From assembly GCA_964539825.1 (NCBI GenBank), contig CAZIKF010000019.1, positions 1 to 64,000 of the forward strand: a DNA stretch of 64,000 nt. Reading direction: 5' to 3'. Shown here in pieces: positions 1-7,657 of the stretch. The notes under the pieces are model-generated. The model saw nothing but the letters and a program-made list of their open reading frames with translations, had not been told where the DNA came from and ran no database searches. Source of the DNA: CAZIKF01 sp964539825 (GTDB taxonomy: Bacteria; Muiribacteriota; UBA6191). Positions within the stretch are counted from its first letter, which is position 1, and each line of letters begins with the position of its first letter. The translations under genes and the position numbers were made by a program.

Positions 1-602
1 CTTACGGGGGAAGCGTCAGCGTTCTCTATTTTCAGCGGCAGAGCAATGAGATCATAGATTCCTTGCGGCACTGTCTCGAGAACAACGCCTTCCAAAATGG
101 CCATCTTATGATGGGCTACCCTGGCGTGTGAGAGTAGAGCTTTATCCTCTGATGGATCTATTGAGGGAGTATCTATTCCAACCAGGATCACCCCATGGGA
201 AGCAAGAAAATCCACAAGATCAGGTGATAGTGAAGTGAAGTCCGAGTTCCAGGAATCGGGATCTGGATATGAGCCCGTACAAAACAGAATTCTTTGTGCA
301 TTCACTTGTTCATCACCCAGGTCTTCCAACTTTATACGATCTCCTCTTTTAGTTGTGACCCGGACAACCTGTACGGGTCCTAGATAATAGGAAAGATCTC
401 GTTTATCTATCCCCTCTCCTTGCTCATTGTAATGGTTGGAAGCGTCGGCATGGGCACCCAGGTGCATGGTGGTCCTCATAGAGGATAGGAGGAGGTTATT
501 ACCGCTTGAAAAGTCCAGGGTTACTTCCCTTGAATAGGGGACATCGCCAGGAAAGACAGCCATTCTCGAAGAAATCACAGGTGTGATGTCGTAAATTTTC
601 AT
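1..602 (-). CDS. kynB: Kynurenine formamidase-like cyclase family hydrolase (3' end cut off)
   Basis: Translated by hand from the minus strand, reading off base 1, so about 200 residues of N-terminus and centre are present and the C-terminus is missing. Residues 47-57 carry H-L-G-A-H-A-D-A-S-N-H, the metal-binding signature (HxGxHxDAxxH) of the metal-dependent cyclase/KynB family. That family includes arylformamidase, which removes formate from N-formylkynurenine, the product of the tryptophan 2,3-dioxygenase encoded at the head of the same strand-wise cluster, so KynB is the natural reading. Start at 602 is preceded by GGGGAT at workable spacing; an in-frame ATG at 614 is possible but would leave no room for a ribosome site. 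Other cyclase-family amidases or esterases cannot be excluded. Confidence 0.75.
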   Translation of the reverse strand, partial: MKIYDITPVISSRMAVFPGDVPYSREVTLDFSSGNNLLLSSMRTTMHLGAHADASNHYNEQGEGIDKRDLSYYLGPVQVVRVTTKRGDRIKLEDLGDEQVNAQRILFCTGSYPDPDSWNSDFTSLSPDLVDFLASHGVILVGIDTPSIDPSEDKALLSHARVAHHKMAILEGVVLETVPQGIYDLIALPLKIENADASPV

Positions 603-670
603 AGTTTTCGTCATCCCCACGATTCGGAATCCAACCCGAATACCAGATGATTCACTGTAGTCTAACTCAT

Positions 671-698
671 GGATCCCCTGGTCAAGCCATGGGATGAC
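671..698. repeat. REP-like hairpin, copy 1
   Basis: A 28-bp GGATC...GATGAC unit with internal dyad ATCCCCTGG / CCATGGGAT around a TCAAG loop. Related units lie at 2668-2695 (21 of 28 identical by eye) and 38573-38600 (19 of 28). Differences partly compensate in the stem. It sits between the formamidase-like gene and the upstream dioxygenase alpha gene, so it could act on mRNA processing or termination inside the cluster; that is inference. Confidence 0.5.
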
Positions 699-745
699 GC
701 GACCGGCGGTACTCTAAAAGACTTTACCATTTCTAATTCCAAGGG

Positions 746-1666
746 TTAGACCGTGTCGTCTTCTTGAAATGGCGCTTGATCAACTTCATTGCCAGTGGAA
801 GGAATCAACGCTACCGGCTTCCTTATCGTATTCTTTTGCGTGGGATAGATTCCCACAAGCGCTCCGCCGGCACCCCATACGGGCTGGTAATCAAAAACCT
901 TGCCCTTATGTGAGTTGGTTTCCCCTAGCAGGGCATTAAGCCACCAGATGCCTTTGAAACCCATATCGCCGTTTGCTTCGCTGGCAAAGTCCCTGGCCAC
1001 CTGGGCCACATCTTCAAGACGACCCTCTGCCAATAGCTCCAGGATTTTTTGATTCCATTCATCATCTTTTCGCGATGAAAAGCAATCCCTTGCATGATCG
1101 ATTTCATGGATATGAAATCGATTGGATAAATTAGAAACCAAGACCACGGCTGTAGGTCTGCCTGAGCTTTCCAGGGCCCTGAGAGTAGCCTCACCCACAA
1201 GCACACTCTCTTGCTTCTCAGCGTACATGTTGCAGGAAATCATCGCTGCTTCGTAGCTATTTGAGGGATTTAGAAGCTTTTGGGCTACCACGGTACCCAT
1301 GTCGATAGGAAAACCCTCATAATTTACAGTCATAGTATGTAAACCGGCCTTCTTTACTTCGTCTGCATGAAGTTTCGCGAATTCAGAATCGACTCGAAAC
1401 TCGTAATGAACAGTACCGAGGTCATGCCAGTTGGGATCCACAAGAAACCATTTGGGTTTAGGATCTGCTTGAAAGGTCCATCCGAGTACGGAAAGCCATT
1501 GGGTAGACAGGTACAGAATCCTTTCCACTCCCTTTGCTTCCAAGTCTTCTCGAACCAACTCATAGGAATTTCTCAATGACTTCCAACCCGCAGAATTTTC
1601 AGGGGCCAGAAGAATCTGAGGCTGGCCGCAAACTAGATAGGCTGCCTTTACAACCGAGCTATTCAT
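746..1666 (-). CDS. 2-aminophenol 1,6-dioxygenase alpha-like subunit (LigB-type, catalytic residues absent)
   Basis: About 306 residues, LigB-fold extradiol dioxygenase family, closest in character to the alpha subunit of 2-aminophenol 1,6-dioxygenase. Alpha subunits of this enzyme are known to lack the iron ligands: here the positions that hold the two His in the partner read C-G-Q-P-Q and L-S-T-Q-W, with no His. A role as structural or regulatory partner of the neighbouring beta subunit follows. The ATG at 1666 is chosen over the upstream ATG at 1717 because a GAGG ribosome site precedes it and because it overlaps the end of the beta gene by only 8 nt, typical of translational coupling. Substrate (2-aminophenol, 3-hydroxyanthranilate or a related aminophenol) is not decided by sequence. 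Confidence 0.78.
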   Translation of the reverse strand: MNSSVVKAAYLVCGQPQILLAPENSAGWKSLRNSYELVREDLEAKGVERILYLSTQWLSVLGWTFQADPKPKWFLVDPNWHDLGTVHYEFRVDSEFAKLHADEVKKAGLHTMTVNYEGFPIDMGTVVAQKLLNPSNSYEAAMISCNMYAEKQESVLVGEATLRALESSGRPTAVVLVSNLSNRFHIHEIDHARDCFSSRKDDEWNQKILELLAEGRLEDVAQVARDFASEANGDMGFKGIWWLNALLGETNSHKGKVFDYQPVWGAGGALVGIYPTQKNTIRKPVALIPSTGNEVDQAPFQEDDTV

Positions 1667-2558
1667 GAGACACCTCACCTTCCGCATCCCATTCAACCAC
1701 AGCATTTCCAGTCCCAATTACAGAGCCATAGGAATGAATCTTAGCCGGGTAATCTGGTACCTCCAGGGCGTGCAGCATCCAGGCAAGCGCACCGGCTTTA
1801 ACCTCAGCCATCGCCATATCAAAAAACTCTGGCAGGCTATCAAGAAGCTGTTCACATCTACCTGCCCGCATATGAGAGAGTACCTCCATATCCCATAAAT
1901 ACTGCCCATGATGGTAGATGTGCTCTTGGCTCATGTCTTCTGGAATCTCAGGTTCACTGGTGAAATGGCGATGGGAAAGGGAATTCGATGCCAGCAAAAA
2001 ACAGCGTTTCCCCGAATTCTCAATAGCCGTCCTCGTCGCTTCACCCAAAATTCTCATCTGCTCCTGACCTACTTCGTTGGAAAAATAATAGGGTGAGTTG
2101 TTGGAAGAGATGGAAACCACCGGGATATCCCAGTCCGGATTGCTAAGGTGAAGGGAGATAATGGTTCCATAATCAATACGAAAGTCAGGATTTTTCATAA
2201 TCTTTGTGACAAGGCCTGCTTCGCTAGCGCTCTTGGCTATAGAGAGGGAAAGGTCCACATCTACTTCGATATCATAGCGATAACGAAAAAGGTGCGGGAA
2301 AATCGGATCTACTGAGAGACCATGAAATTGAGGCAATCCCAAAAAATGGTGACCCACAATAGTCTGCCAGTGCGGTGAATGAACTAGAAGCACATCGGGT
2401 TTTTTCTTCTTGAGATTTTCCCGAAGGGTCTCATATCCCCAGCGCAAAACTTCCCAACCCCCTTCGGAACGAGGTTCATTTCGCTCGGGATTCTCCGCGT
2501 ATACCAGATGGGGAGGATGGGGCGCAAGAGCCCCTCCAATGATTCTACCCTTACTCAT
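1659..2558 (-). CDS. 2-aminophenol 1,6-dioxygenase beta-like catalytic subunit
   Basis: 299 residues, class III (LigB) extradiol dioxygenase. The N-terminus has A-P-H-P-P-H (His14, His17), followed by V-H-S-P-H-W (His63) and a Glu at 252; His14/His63/Glu252 lie one residue off the His13/His62/Glu251 iron triad I recall for AmnB-type beta subunits, so the enzyme should bind Fe(II) and cleave an aminophenol ring next to the hydroxyl. The product expected from 2-aminophenol is 2-aminomuconate 6-semialdehyde, which matches the dehydrogenase gene just upstream. Overlaps the alpha gene by 8 nt. In the setting of tryptophan 2,3-dioxygenase the natural substrate may be a kynurenine-derived aminophenol; this is inference. 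Confidence 0.82.
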   Translation of the reverse strand: MSKGRIIGGALAPHPPHLVYAENPERNEPRSEGGWEVLRWGYETLRENLKKKKPDVLLVHSPHWQTIVGHHFLGLPQFHGLSVDPIFPHLFRYRYDIEVDVDLSLSIAKSASEAGLVTKIMKNPDFRIDYGTIISLHLSNPDWDIPVVSISSNNSPYYFSNEVGQEQMRILGEATRTAIENSGKRCFLLASNSLSHRHFTSEPEIPEDMSQEHIYHHGQYLWDMEVLSHMRAGRCEQLLDSLPEFFDMAMAEVKAGALAWMLHALEVPDYPAKIHSYGSVIGTGNAVVEWDAEGEVSHE

Positions 2559-2603
2559 GATTCATTCCTCTCAATTGAGACTCAATGGGGCCATGGATGT
2601 TCA

Positions 2604-2633
2604 GAAACAATGGAATCAATAGAAACAATGGAA
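2604..2633 (+). repeat. 9-bp-period intergenic repeat, site 1 (plus orientation)
   Basis: Three adjacent 9-mers, gaaacaatg / gaatcaata / gaaacaatg, then gaag. Same family as sites at 2727, 4266, 16754 and 46314-46400. Faces the oppositely oriented copy at 2727-2757, with a REP-like unit between them. Confidence 0.6.
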
Positions 2634-2667
2634 GAAGGCATGAGCCCGTTAATAGATCCGGCAAGTT

Positions 2668-2695
2668 GGACCGCCTGGTCAAATCGAGAGATGAC
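2668..2695. repeat. REP-like hairpin, copy 2
   Basis: 28-bp unit beginning GGACC and ending GATGAC, 21 of 28 bases identical to the copy at 671-698 and sharing its CCTGGTCAA core. It lies at the centre of the inverted pair of 9-bp repeats (2604-2633 and 2727-2757). Confidence 0.45.
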
Positions 2696-2726
2696 CCTGT
2701 TAGCAGGACAAAGTATGTATTTTTCA

Positions 2727-2757
2727 TTCCATGGATTCCAATGTTTCTATTGTTTCC
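2727..2757 (-). repeat. 9-bp-period intergenic repeat, site 2 (minus orientation)
   Basis: Read on the minus strand: gaaacaata / gaaacattg / gaatccatg / gaa, the same 9-bp unit as site 1 in the opposite direction. It ends 10 bp past the stop codon of the aldehyde dehydrogenase gene and could help terminate or process its transcript. Confidence 0.6.
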
Positions 2758-2766
2758 TCTCCATTT

Positions 2767-4224
2767 TCATGAAGATATCTTCACACAGATATTTTTTGTT
2801 TCTGAATAGAAGTCCAGGGAATAGTTCCCGCCCTCTCTTCCGCTTCCCGATGCCTTCATTCCGCCAAACGGAGTTCTTAAGTCCCTCAGCATCCAGGAGT
2901 TGACCCAGGTTATCCCCGCTTCGATCCTTCGTGCTACCCGGTGTGCCCGGCGAAGGTCGGAGGTCCATAGACTTGATGCCAGCCCAAATCGAACTGAATT
3001 TGCCATAGCAAGTCCCTCTTCCTCAGTGCTAAAGGGAGTTACGGTAACTACAGGTCCAAATATTTCTTCCTGCATTACCCTCCCGTCGGTGGGAACTCCC
3101 GTGATCACACATGGATTCATGAAAAACCCACCAGATAGACTTTCAGGTAGCTTTGGACAGTCATTACCGGTAACAATTTCACCACCTTCCTCTTTAGAAA
3201 GCTCTACATAGGATTGAACTTTCTTAAGATGATCAGAGCTAACCAGGGCTCCAAGGTCTGTATCATCTTGCAGCGGATCTCCTACTCTAAGTTGCTTGGT
3301 TTTCTCTATGAACGCAGCTAGAAACTCTTCGTAGAGGGGCTTCTGCACAAAAATTCTGGAACCACAAAGGCAGATTTCTCCCTGGTTTGTAAAAGAGGAT
3401 CGAACACTGGTGGTAACACACTCTTCAAAGGGAGCATCCGCGAAGATGAGGTTTGGATTCTTTCCTCCAAGCTCAAGGCTTAGTTTCTTACAATGCTCAG
3501 CGGCTTGAATCTGAACATCCTTCCCTGTTTCCGTGCCGCCGGTAAAGGATATAATTGGAATCCTGGGATGAGACGTGATCGCTCTACCCACACTATGACC
3601 ATAACCATGTACAATATTCACCACACCGGCAGGCAAGCCTGCCTGACTCAAGATGTCTGAAAGCAGAAAGGCACTCATCGGCGTTAGCTCAGAACCCTTC
3701 ACAACGCAGGTATTTCCAGTCGCAATGGCAGGAGCTATCTTCCAGGTCATCAGGTATAGGGGTAAATTCCAGGGAGAAATGAGACCCGCTACACCCACCG
3801 GAACCCGCAAGGCATAATTCAAAGCAGCCCCGTCCATATCGGTAGCCCGCTCTTCCTGGTGAAGAATAGCTCCCGCGAAAAAACGAAAGTTTGAGGCGGC
3901 ACGAGGTACGTCCATGGCCTTTGCTAAGGAATAAGGTTTTCCCTGGTCGCGTGACTCCGCTCGTGCGAGGGATTCCAGATTTTCTTCGATAAGATCAGCA
4001 ATCCGATTTAAGACCCGAGCTCTTTCAGAAGCACTGGTGGAGGACCATGCGGGGAAAGCTTCCAGGGCTGCCCTGACAGCATGATCCACATCCGCAGCTG
4101 AAGAATCTGGAAGATAGGAATAGACCTTTCCGGTAGCGGGTTCAAAGTTCTCAATCCAGCCATCCCCGACAGGGTCTAAAAACTCGCCTCCAATATAATT
4201 CTTCAGTTTAATCATCTCATCCAC
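2767..4224 (-). CDS. 2-aminomuconic/2-hydroxymuconic semialdehyde dehydrogenase (ALDH8-like)
   Basis: 485-residue NAD(P)-dependent aldehyde dehydrogenase of normal length. Catalytic features are intact: P-W-N at 151-153, S-L-E-L-G-G-K with general-base Glu251, and Q-G-E-I-C-L-C-G-S-R with nucleophile Cys285. The N-terminal K-L-K-N-Y-I-G-G-E-F and the F-T-N-Q-G-E-I-C-L-C stretch are typical of the subgroup oxidising 2-aminomuconate and 2-hydroxymuconate semialdehydes. This is the expected step after ring cleavage by the dioxygenase encoded immediately downstream. An ATG at 4215 (residue 4) is an alternative start. Function in the pathway is well supported by context; the exact semialdehyde is not. 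Confidence 0.85.
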   Translation of the reverse strand: MDEMIKLKNYIGGEFLDPVGDGWIENFEPATGKVYSYLPDSSAADVDHAVRAALEAFPAWSSTSASERARVLNRIADLIEENLESLARAESRDQGKPYSLAKAMDVPRAASNFRFFAGAILHQEERATDMDGAALNYALRVPVGVAGLISPWNLPLYLMTWKIAPAIATGNTCVVKGSELTPMSAFLLSDILSQAGLPAGVVNIVHGYGHSVGRAITSHPRIPIISFTGGTETGKDVQIQAAEHCKKLSLELGGKNPNLIFADAPFEECVTTSVRSSFTNQGEICLCGSRIFVQKPLYEEFLAAFIEKTKQLRVGDPLQDDTDLGALVSSDHLKKVQSYVELSKEEGGEIVTGNDCPKLPESLSGGFFMNPCVITGVPTDGRVMQEEIFGPVVTVTPFSTEEEGLAMANSVRFGLASSLWTSDLRRAHRVARRIEAGITWVNSWMLRDLRTPFGGMKASGSGREGGNYSLDFYSETKNICVKISS

Positions 4225-4265
4225 GATTTACACCGACCGAAACACTCCAGCTACTTGCATTCCTC

Positions 4266-4298
4266 TGTTTCCATTGATTCTATTGTTTCAATTGCTTC
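4266..4298 (-). repeat. 9-bp-period intergenic repeat, site 3 (minus orientation)
   Basis: On the minus strand the stretch reads ...gaaacaata / gaatcaatg / gaaacag, again 9-bp units of the GAAWCAATR type. It fills the 120-bp gap between the aldehyde dehydrogenase start and the asparaginase-like stop. Confidence 0.55.
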
Positions 4299-4344
4299 TT
4301 CTTTCCAATGTTTATATCTCTTCCTCGTGACCACTCTCTTCTCT

Positions 4345-5442
4345 CTAAAGATACTTATAGGCATCAAATTCCCACCGATCTCTATCTACATCCCAGCTAT
4401 CCCAGGGTTTGATATCAACCATATTTTTGCGTAGATTCTCCGGAATCACTTCTTCTACCAGGAATCCTTTCTGACGATCAAGTTTGTAGGGATTTCTGAG
4501 ACGAAAGCCCAGAACTCCCAAAATCCATCTGGCTACAAACCAGGAAGCGGTGCCATCCCAGCCATGGGCAATCTTGACTACGACCCCTAGTCCCTCCGGG
4601 TAATTGGGATGTTCTATCGCCAAACCCAGGAGTCCGTCAGCTCCTTCCTTCGCGATCACCTTCCCATCACAGCTCTTTAAGATGGTGGAATCCAGGCGAT
4701 TAAAGCCCCCGATGAGATCGGGGTGCCTCACCATGGACTCCCATATCCAGTCCTCGTGCCTGCGAGTAACCAGGGAAGCATAGAGCATAGCAAGCTCATT
4801 CACACTCATGGAGAGTGTGGGAAGTCCACAGCCGTCTTTGGCTACAACTTTTGGAAGCCATTCCGCCCCGAGACAATCCCGCACAGCCTCGAGATATGCC
4901 TGGTGAAACGCGTGATGGGGCCAGGAGTAACCAATTCGTGACCATCCCTTGAGCTTACAACCTCTTAAAATCGCGGCATGCTCGCCTGAGCAGGTGTGAT
5001 ACCACCTTCGGGGTCGTCTTCGCTGTTTTCCAAACTGCATTAAGGGAAGGGAATGGGGTGTTTGCATCAGTCCGAGTTCAGACTTGGTGAGAATTGATTT
5101 AACGGTTTGAACGTGCTCTGTATCGCCATTATGTGATGCGACACTTATGGCCTTTTGCTTCCAGTTCAGAACCTCTTCCAGCTCATCGGCGAAAACGCGC
5201 ATCATTACAGGTTTCATCATGGATCGTCCGTAGCAAAGAACATTTCCTCCCCAGGAATAGATCAGCTTTTTTCCACTCACCCAGGCCACCGCGCCATGGA
5301 TGGTACATTCTGCTACATCATTGCGTCGGTATTCCACTAGCGGCACCCAGACATTGCCTGGACGAGTCCTGGAAGAAAGTGTCCCGGGCGGAGAGGAAGG
5401 ACCCTTATCCTGCCCTTTCTCCTCAGGGGTGGATTCAGACAT
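4345..5442 (-). CDS. L-asparaginase II (Rhizobium etli type) family protein
   Basis: 365 residues, matching the asparaginase II family (class 3, R. etli AnsA/ReAV-like). Visible motifs: Y-G-R-S-M-M-K-P at 71-78 (the Ser-x-x-Lys pair), H-T-C-S-G-E-H at 149-155, K-D-G-C-G-L-P-T further on and I-A-K-E-G-A-D-G. The usual motif is C-S-G-K-H; here the Lys that I recall as a zinc ligand in ReAV is Glu154, which argues for altered chemistry or substrate. Placed between the flavin monooxygenase and the semialdehyde dehydrogenase of a tryptophan cluster, it is a candidate for a deaminase or amidase step, for example on 2-aminomuconate. That role is a hypothesis; plain asparaginase activity remains possible. 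The first 30 residues are low-complexity and the start may be internal. Confidence 0.7.
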   Translation of the reverse strand: MSESTPEEKGQDKGPSSPPGTLSSRTRPGNVWVPLVEYRRNDVAECTIHGAVAWVSGKKLIYSWGGNVLCYGRSMMKPVMMRVFADELEEVLNWKQKAISVASHNGDTEHVQTVKSILTKSELGLMQTPHSLPLMQFGKQRRRPRRWYHTCSGEHAAILRGCKLKGWSRIGYSWPHHAFHQAYLEAVRDCLGAEWLPKVVAKDGCGLPTLSMSVNELAMLYASLVTRRHEDWIWESMVRHPDLIGGFNRLDSTILKSCDGKVIAKEGADGLLGLAIEHPNYPEGLGVVVKIAHGWDGTASWFVARWILGVLGFRLRNPYKLDRQKGFLVEEVIPENLRKNMVDIKPWDSWDVDRDRWEFDAYKYL

Positions 5443-6661
5443 TGGGGGCTACCTTTTCCATGAAGACTTTCATTGCCCGCATTACGTCTGAACTGTCATG
5501 ATTGTTGAAGTCGAACCAGAGCATGAGGCGATCCTCGGGATGAAACCTTTCCTGAATCTGTTCCAGTACATCCTGCGGAGTCCCCAAAAGCGCGTTTTCA
5601 GTGGCTTTAGATACTTTCATCGGATCCAGGGTTCCCTCAATCGCGCGCCAATAATTCTCGGCAGCCCTTTGTGCCGTGGCCTTTGCGCGATCGCGATTTT
5701 CTTCAATACTGGCTCCCGGATCATCATTGATGAAACAAAGAACCGTCCGCGGCATATAGGATCGCTGCCAATCTCCGCCATCTTTGTGGTAAATCCTTCT
5801 CATGCGCTCATGTAAGTTTTCCAGGTCTTTGGGCGGAGTGATAGAGAGATTGAATACCCTTACCGGCATAATTTGGTTGGCCAGATCATGAACAACGGGA
5901 TCAGCCGTACCTACAGTCAGAGTTAAGTGCTCAAGGGGAGCTTCAAATGGAATTACCCCTACCGTGTGAAAATCATAGAAACTTGGAATTTCAACGACAT
6001 CTATATCGGCTCCTGCCGCCTGGATTACCCTGTCCCAGTCTGAGAGGTTGCGAAAGTCAGAGGGTCGGATTCTTCCACGGTGAGTAATCTGATCCGATGA
6101 GAGGGTCTCGCCCTTCATGAGCCTGAGAAAAATCTCCGTAGCCTCCTGGAAGATTCTGCCCTTTAATATCGGCCATACCGCCTGCTCTACCGCATTTCTG
6201 GGTGTGATCCCATATGCTGAGTTTGAGAAGGGAAATCGTCCCGAAGCAAACCCGATATGCAGCTCCCGATCTTGATTCTCTTCTAATCCGTGGAGGGTGA
6301 GAAATGTGCGAATCGCTTCCGCGTGGGCAATGGGGCCTCCATTGCAGATGATATTTCGGATCGCCGAACCTAAATGTATGCGCCTGGTTCTGGCCATAGC
6401 TTTATGAGCGACCTGTAAAATATCTGTATTTAGACCTATTTCACCCTGAAAATCGGGCACTACCGCACCGGGGTTTCCCTTCTGGATCTGACAGGAGAGA
6501 TGGGTTTCAGCAACCCAGGCGGTTCCAAAACCAAGCTCGTCAGCAAGTTCAAGCTGATCGAAAAAATTTAAAAACATTTGCCGCTCAGAAGGAACGGCTC
6601 CATCTACTGGGGTTTGACATATTGAAAAGAAAATATCGAACTTAAGAATAATCGCCTCCAA
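5435..6661 (-). CDS. LLM-class flavin-dependent monooxygenase (bacterial luciferase-like)
   Basis: 408 residues with the luciferase-like TIM-barrel pattern: early K-F-D-I-F-F-S, L-A-D-E-L-G-F-G-T-A-W-V-A-E-T-H, then I-H-L-G-S-A-I-R and later P-x-Q-D-V-L-E-Q-I. The enzyme class uses reduced FMN and O2 to hydroxylate or oxidatively cleave diverse substrates. It is directly coupled to tryptophan 2,3-dioxygenase (20-nt overlap), so it probably acts on a kynurenine-pathway intermediate, perhaps in place of the canonical FAD kynurenine 3-monooxygenase, which is not in this window. The start is odd: the codon at 6661 is TTG, while a strong GGAGG follows it and would suit initiation at an in-frame ATT at 6649; the true start needs N-terminal data. 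Confidence 0.78.
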   Translation of the reverse strand: MEAIILKFDIFFSICQTPVDGAVPSERQMFLNFFDQLELADELGFGTAWVAETHLSCQIQKGNPGAVVPDFQGEIGLNTDILQVAHKAMARTRRIHLGSAIRNIICNGGPIAHAEAIRTFLTLHGLEENQDRELHIGFASGRFPFSNSAYGITPRNAVEQAVWPILKGRIFQEATEIFLRLMKGETLSSDQITHRGRIRPSDFRNLSDWDRVIQAAGADIDVVEIPSFYDFHTVGVIPFEAPLEHLTLTVGTADPVVHDLANQIMPVRVFNLSITPPKDLENLHERMRRIYHKDGGDWQRSYMPRTVLCFINDDPGASIEENRDRAKATAQRAAENYWRAIEGTLDPMKVSKATENALLGTPQDVLEQIQERFHPEDRLMLWFDFNNHDSSDVMRAMKVFMEKVAPNV

Positions 6662-7475
6662 TAAGATTTCTTACTTCCCATAAATCCGGAAAGTATTTCA
6701 GTAAAGCCCTACTTCGGAGAAAGTCATATCCAGTACTCCCCCCGGTCCCTTTCTTTCTCCCGATGGTTCGCTCCACCATCACCAGGTGAGTCCCCCTAAA
6801 CAAAGTGAATTTTTCATCAAAATCTAGCATGGATTCAAAGAGTAATACCCAATGATATTCGTCCCTTGGTTGATGGTAAACCTTCTGGATTACCTTCATG
6901 ATCTCAGGGTGACTTTCGGGAGTCTGAGTATATTCGGTTCTGAGGGCTCCTTTAGGGATGGGAAAACGTCGCGAAAGACAGTGCAGAAAGTGATCATAGA
7001 TGGAGGGTTTATTCCTGATTTCATCCAATTGCTTGACGACCTCCGGCATAGCCTCAAAAAACTTCAGGAAAAAAGCTTCGCGGACCCCAAAAACAAATTC
7101 AAGCTGGCGAAATTGTTGAGACTGGAAACCGCTGGCTGGTCTGAGCAGGTCACGAAATCCCGCGAAATCAACGGGATTAAGAGTAGACAGAAGGTTGATT
7201 TGCTTCATCAGTAAATCCATGATCGCAGTGATTCGACGAAAGCCCTTTAGTGCCCTGGAGACGGAATCCTGCCTGAAACCTGTGACCACTCTATTGGACT
7301 CATGAAGAATCTGCTTAAACCATAGCTCCGTGGCCTGATGGATGATGATGAAGAACATTTCGTCATGGTGGTGAGGATCAGAGCGTAGTTTTTGCAATTC
7401 GAGAAGCTCAGGGACCTTTAGATAGGAATTATAATTAAGCTTTTCCAGCACCAAATTTTCATAATCGATACTCAT
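6642..7475 (-). CDS. kynA: Tryptophan 2,3-dioxygenase
   Basis: 277 residues. H-D-E-M-F-F-I-I-I-H-Q-A-T-E-L-W near the N-terminus and the C-terminal H-L-V-M-V-E-R-T-I-G with G-T-G-G-S-T-G are diagnostic of TDO; the His of the second motif (about residue 230) is the proximal haem ligand. The enzyme opens the indole ring of L-tryptophan to N-formylkynurenine in the cytoplasm. The ATG at 7475 is preceded by AAGGAG at 7-nt spacing, better than a TTG at 7493. First gene of the minus-strand cluster, with a plausible promoter at 7512-7540, and overlapping the flavin monooxygenase gene. Length and motifs are normal for the bacterial family. Confidence 0.95.
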   Translation of the reverse strand: MSIDYENLVLEKLNYNSYLKVPELLELQKLRSDPHHHDEMFFIIIHQATELWFKQILHESNRVVTGFRQDSVSRALKGFRRITAIMDLLMKQINLLSTLNPVDFAGFRDLLRPASGFQSQQFRQLEFVFGVREAFFLKFFEAMPEVVKQLDEIRNKPSIYDHFLHCLSRRFPIPKGALRTEYTQTPESHPEIMKVIQKVYHQPRDEYHWVLLFESMLDFDEKFTLFRGTHLVMVERTIGRKKGTGGSTGYDFLRSRALLKYFPDLWEVRNLIGGDYS

Positions 7476-7511
7476 AAGGCACTCCTTTTCCAAGATCTTC
7501 CAACTACCGGA

Positions 7512-7540
7512 AATATACTCCTTGGCTAATCAATCCACAA
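7512..7540 (-). promoter_or_regulatory. Candidate sigma70-type promoter of the tryptophan cluster
   Basis: On the minus strand: TTGTGG (7540-7535), 17-nt spacer, TATATT (7517-7512). A start site about 7 nt further would give a leader of roughly 30 nt before ATG 7475. Assigned by inspection only. Confidence 0.45.
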
Positions 7541-7585
7541 ATCTCGTTTTATTTTTCCCATGGTCCCGGTTTATTCTCCACCCTT

Positions 7586-7631
7586 AAGCGCTTCTCTTCT
7601 TCTTATTGCCTGAGTATGATTGAAAGCGCTT
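7586..7631. promoter_or_regulatory. Paired AAGCGCTT palindromes in the divergent kynA/fdhD region
   Basis: The 8-bp perfect palindrome AAGCGCTT occurs at 7586-7593 and again at 7624-7631, centres 38 bp apart, flanking a possible -10 (TATGAT at 7614) for the plus-strand fdhD gene. Repeated palindromes in a divergent promoter suggest a dimeric regulator; none is encoded nearby. Confidence 0.35.
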
Positions 7632-7657
7632 GAACCAAAATTCTTACTTGAATTCAA

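Noticed and set aside
600..700. Possible tRNA from a TTCGGAATCC-like stretch
   Set aside because: No cloverleaf could be drawn; the dyad belongs to a REP-like unit. No tRNA was found anywhere in the window.
2508..2903. Plus-strand reading frame over the 9-bp repeats
   Set aside because: It spans the 5' end of the dioxygenase gene, the repeats and the 3' end of the aldehyde dehydrogenase gene on the other strand; composition is not protein-like.
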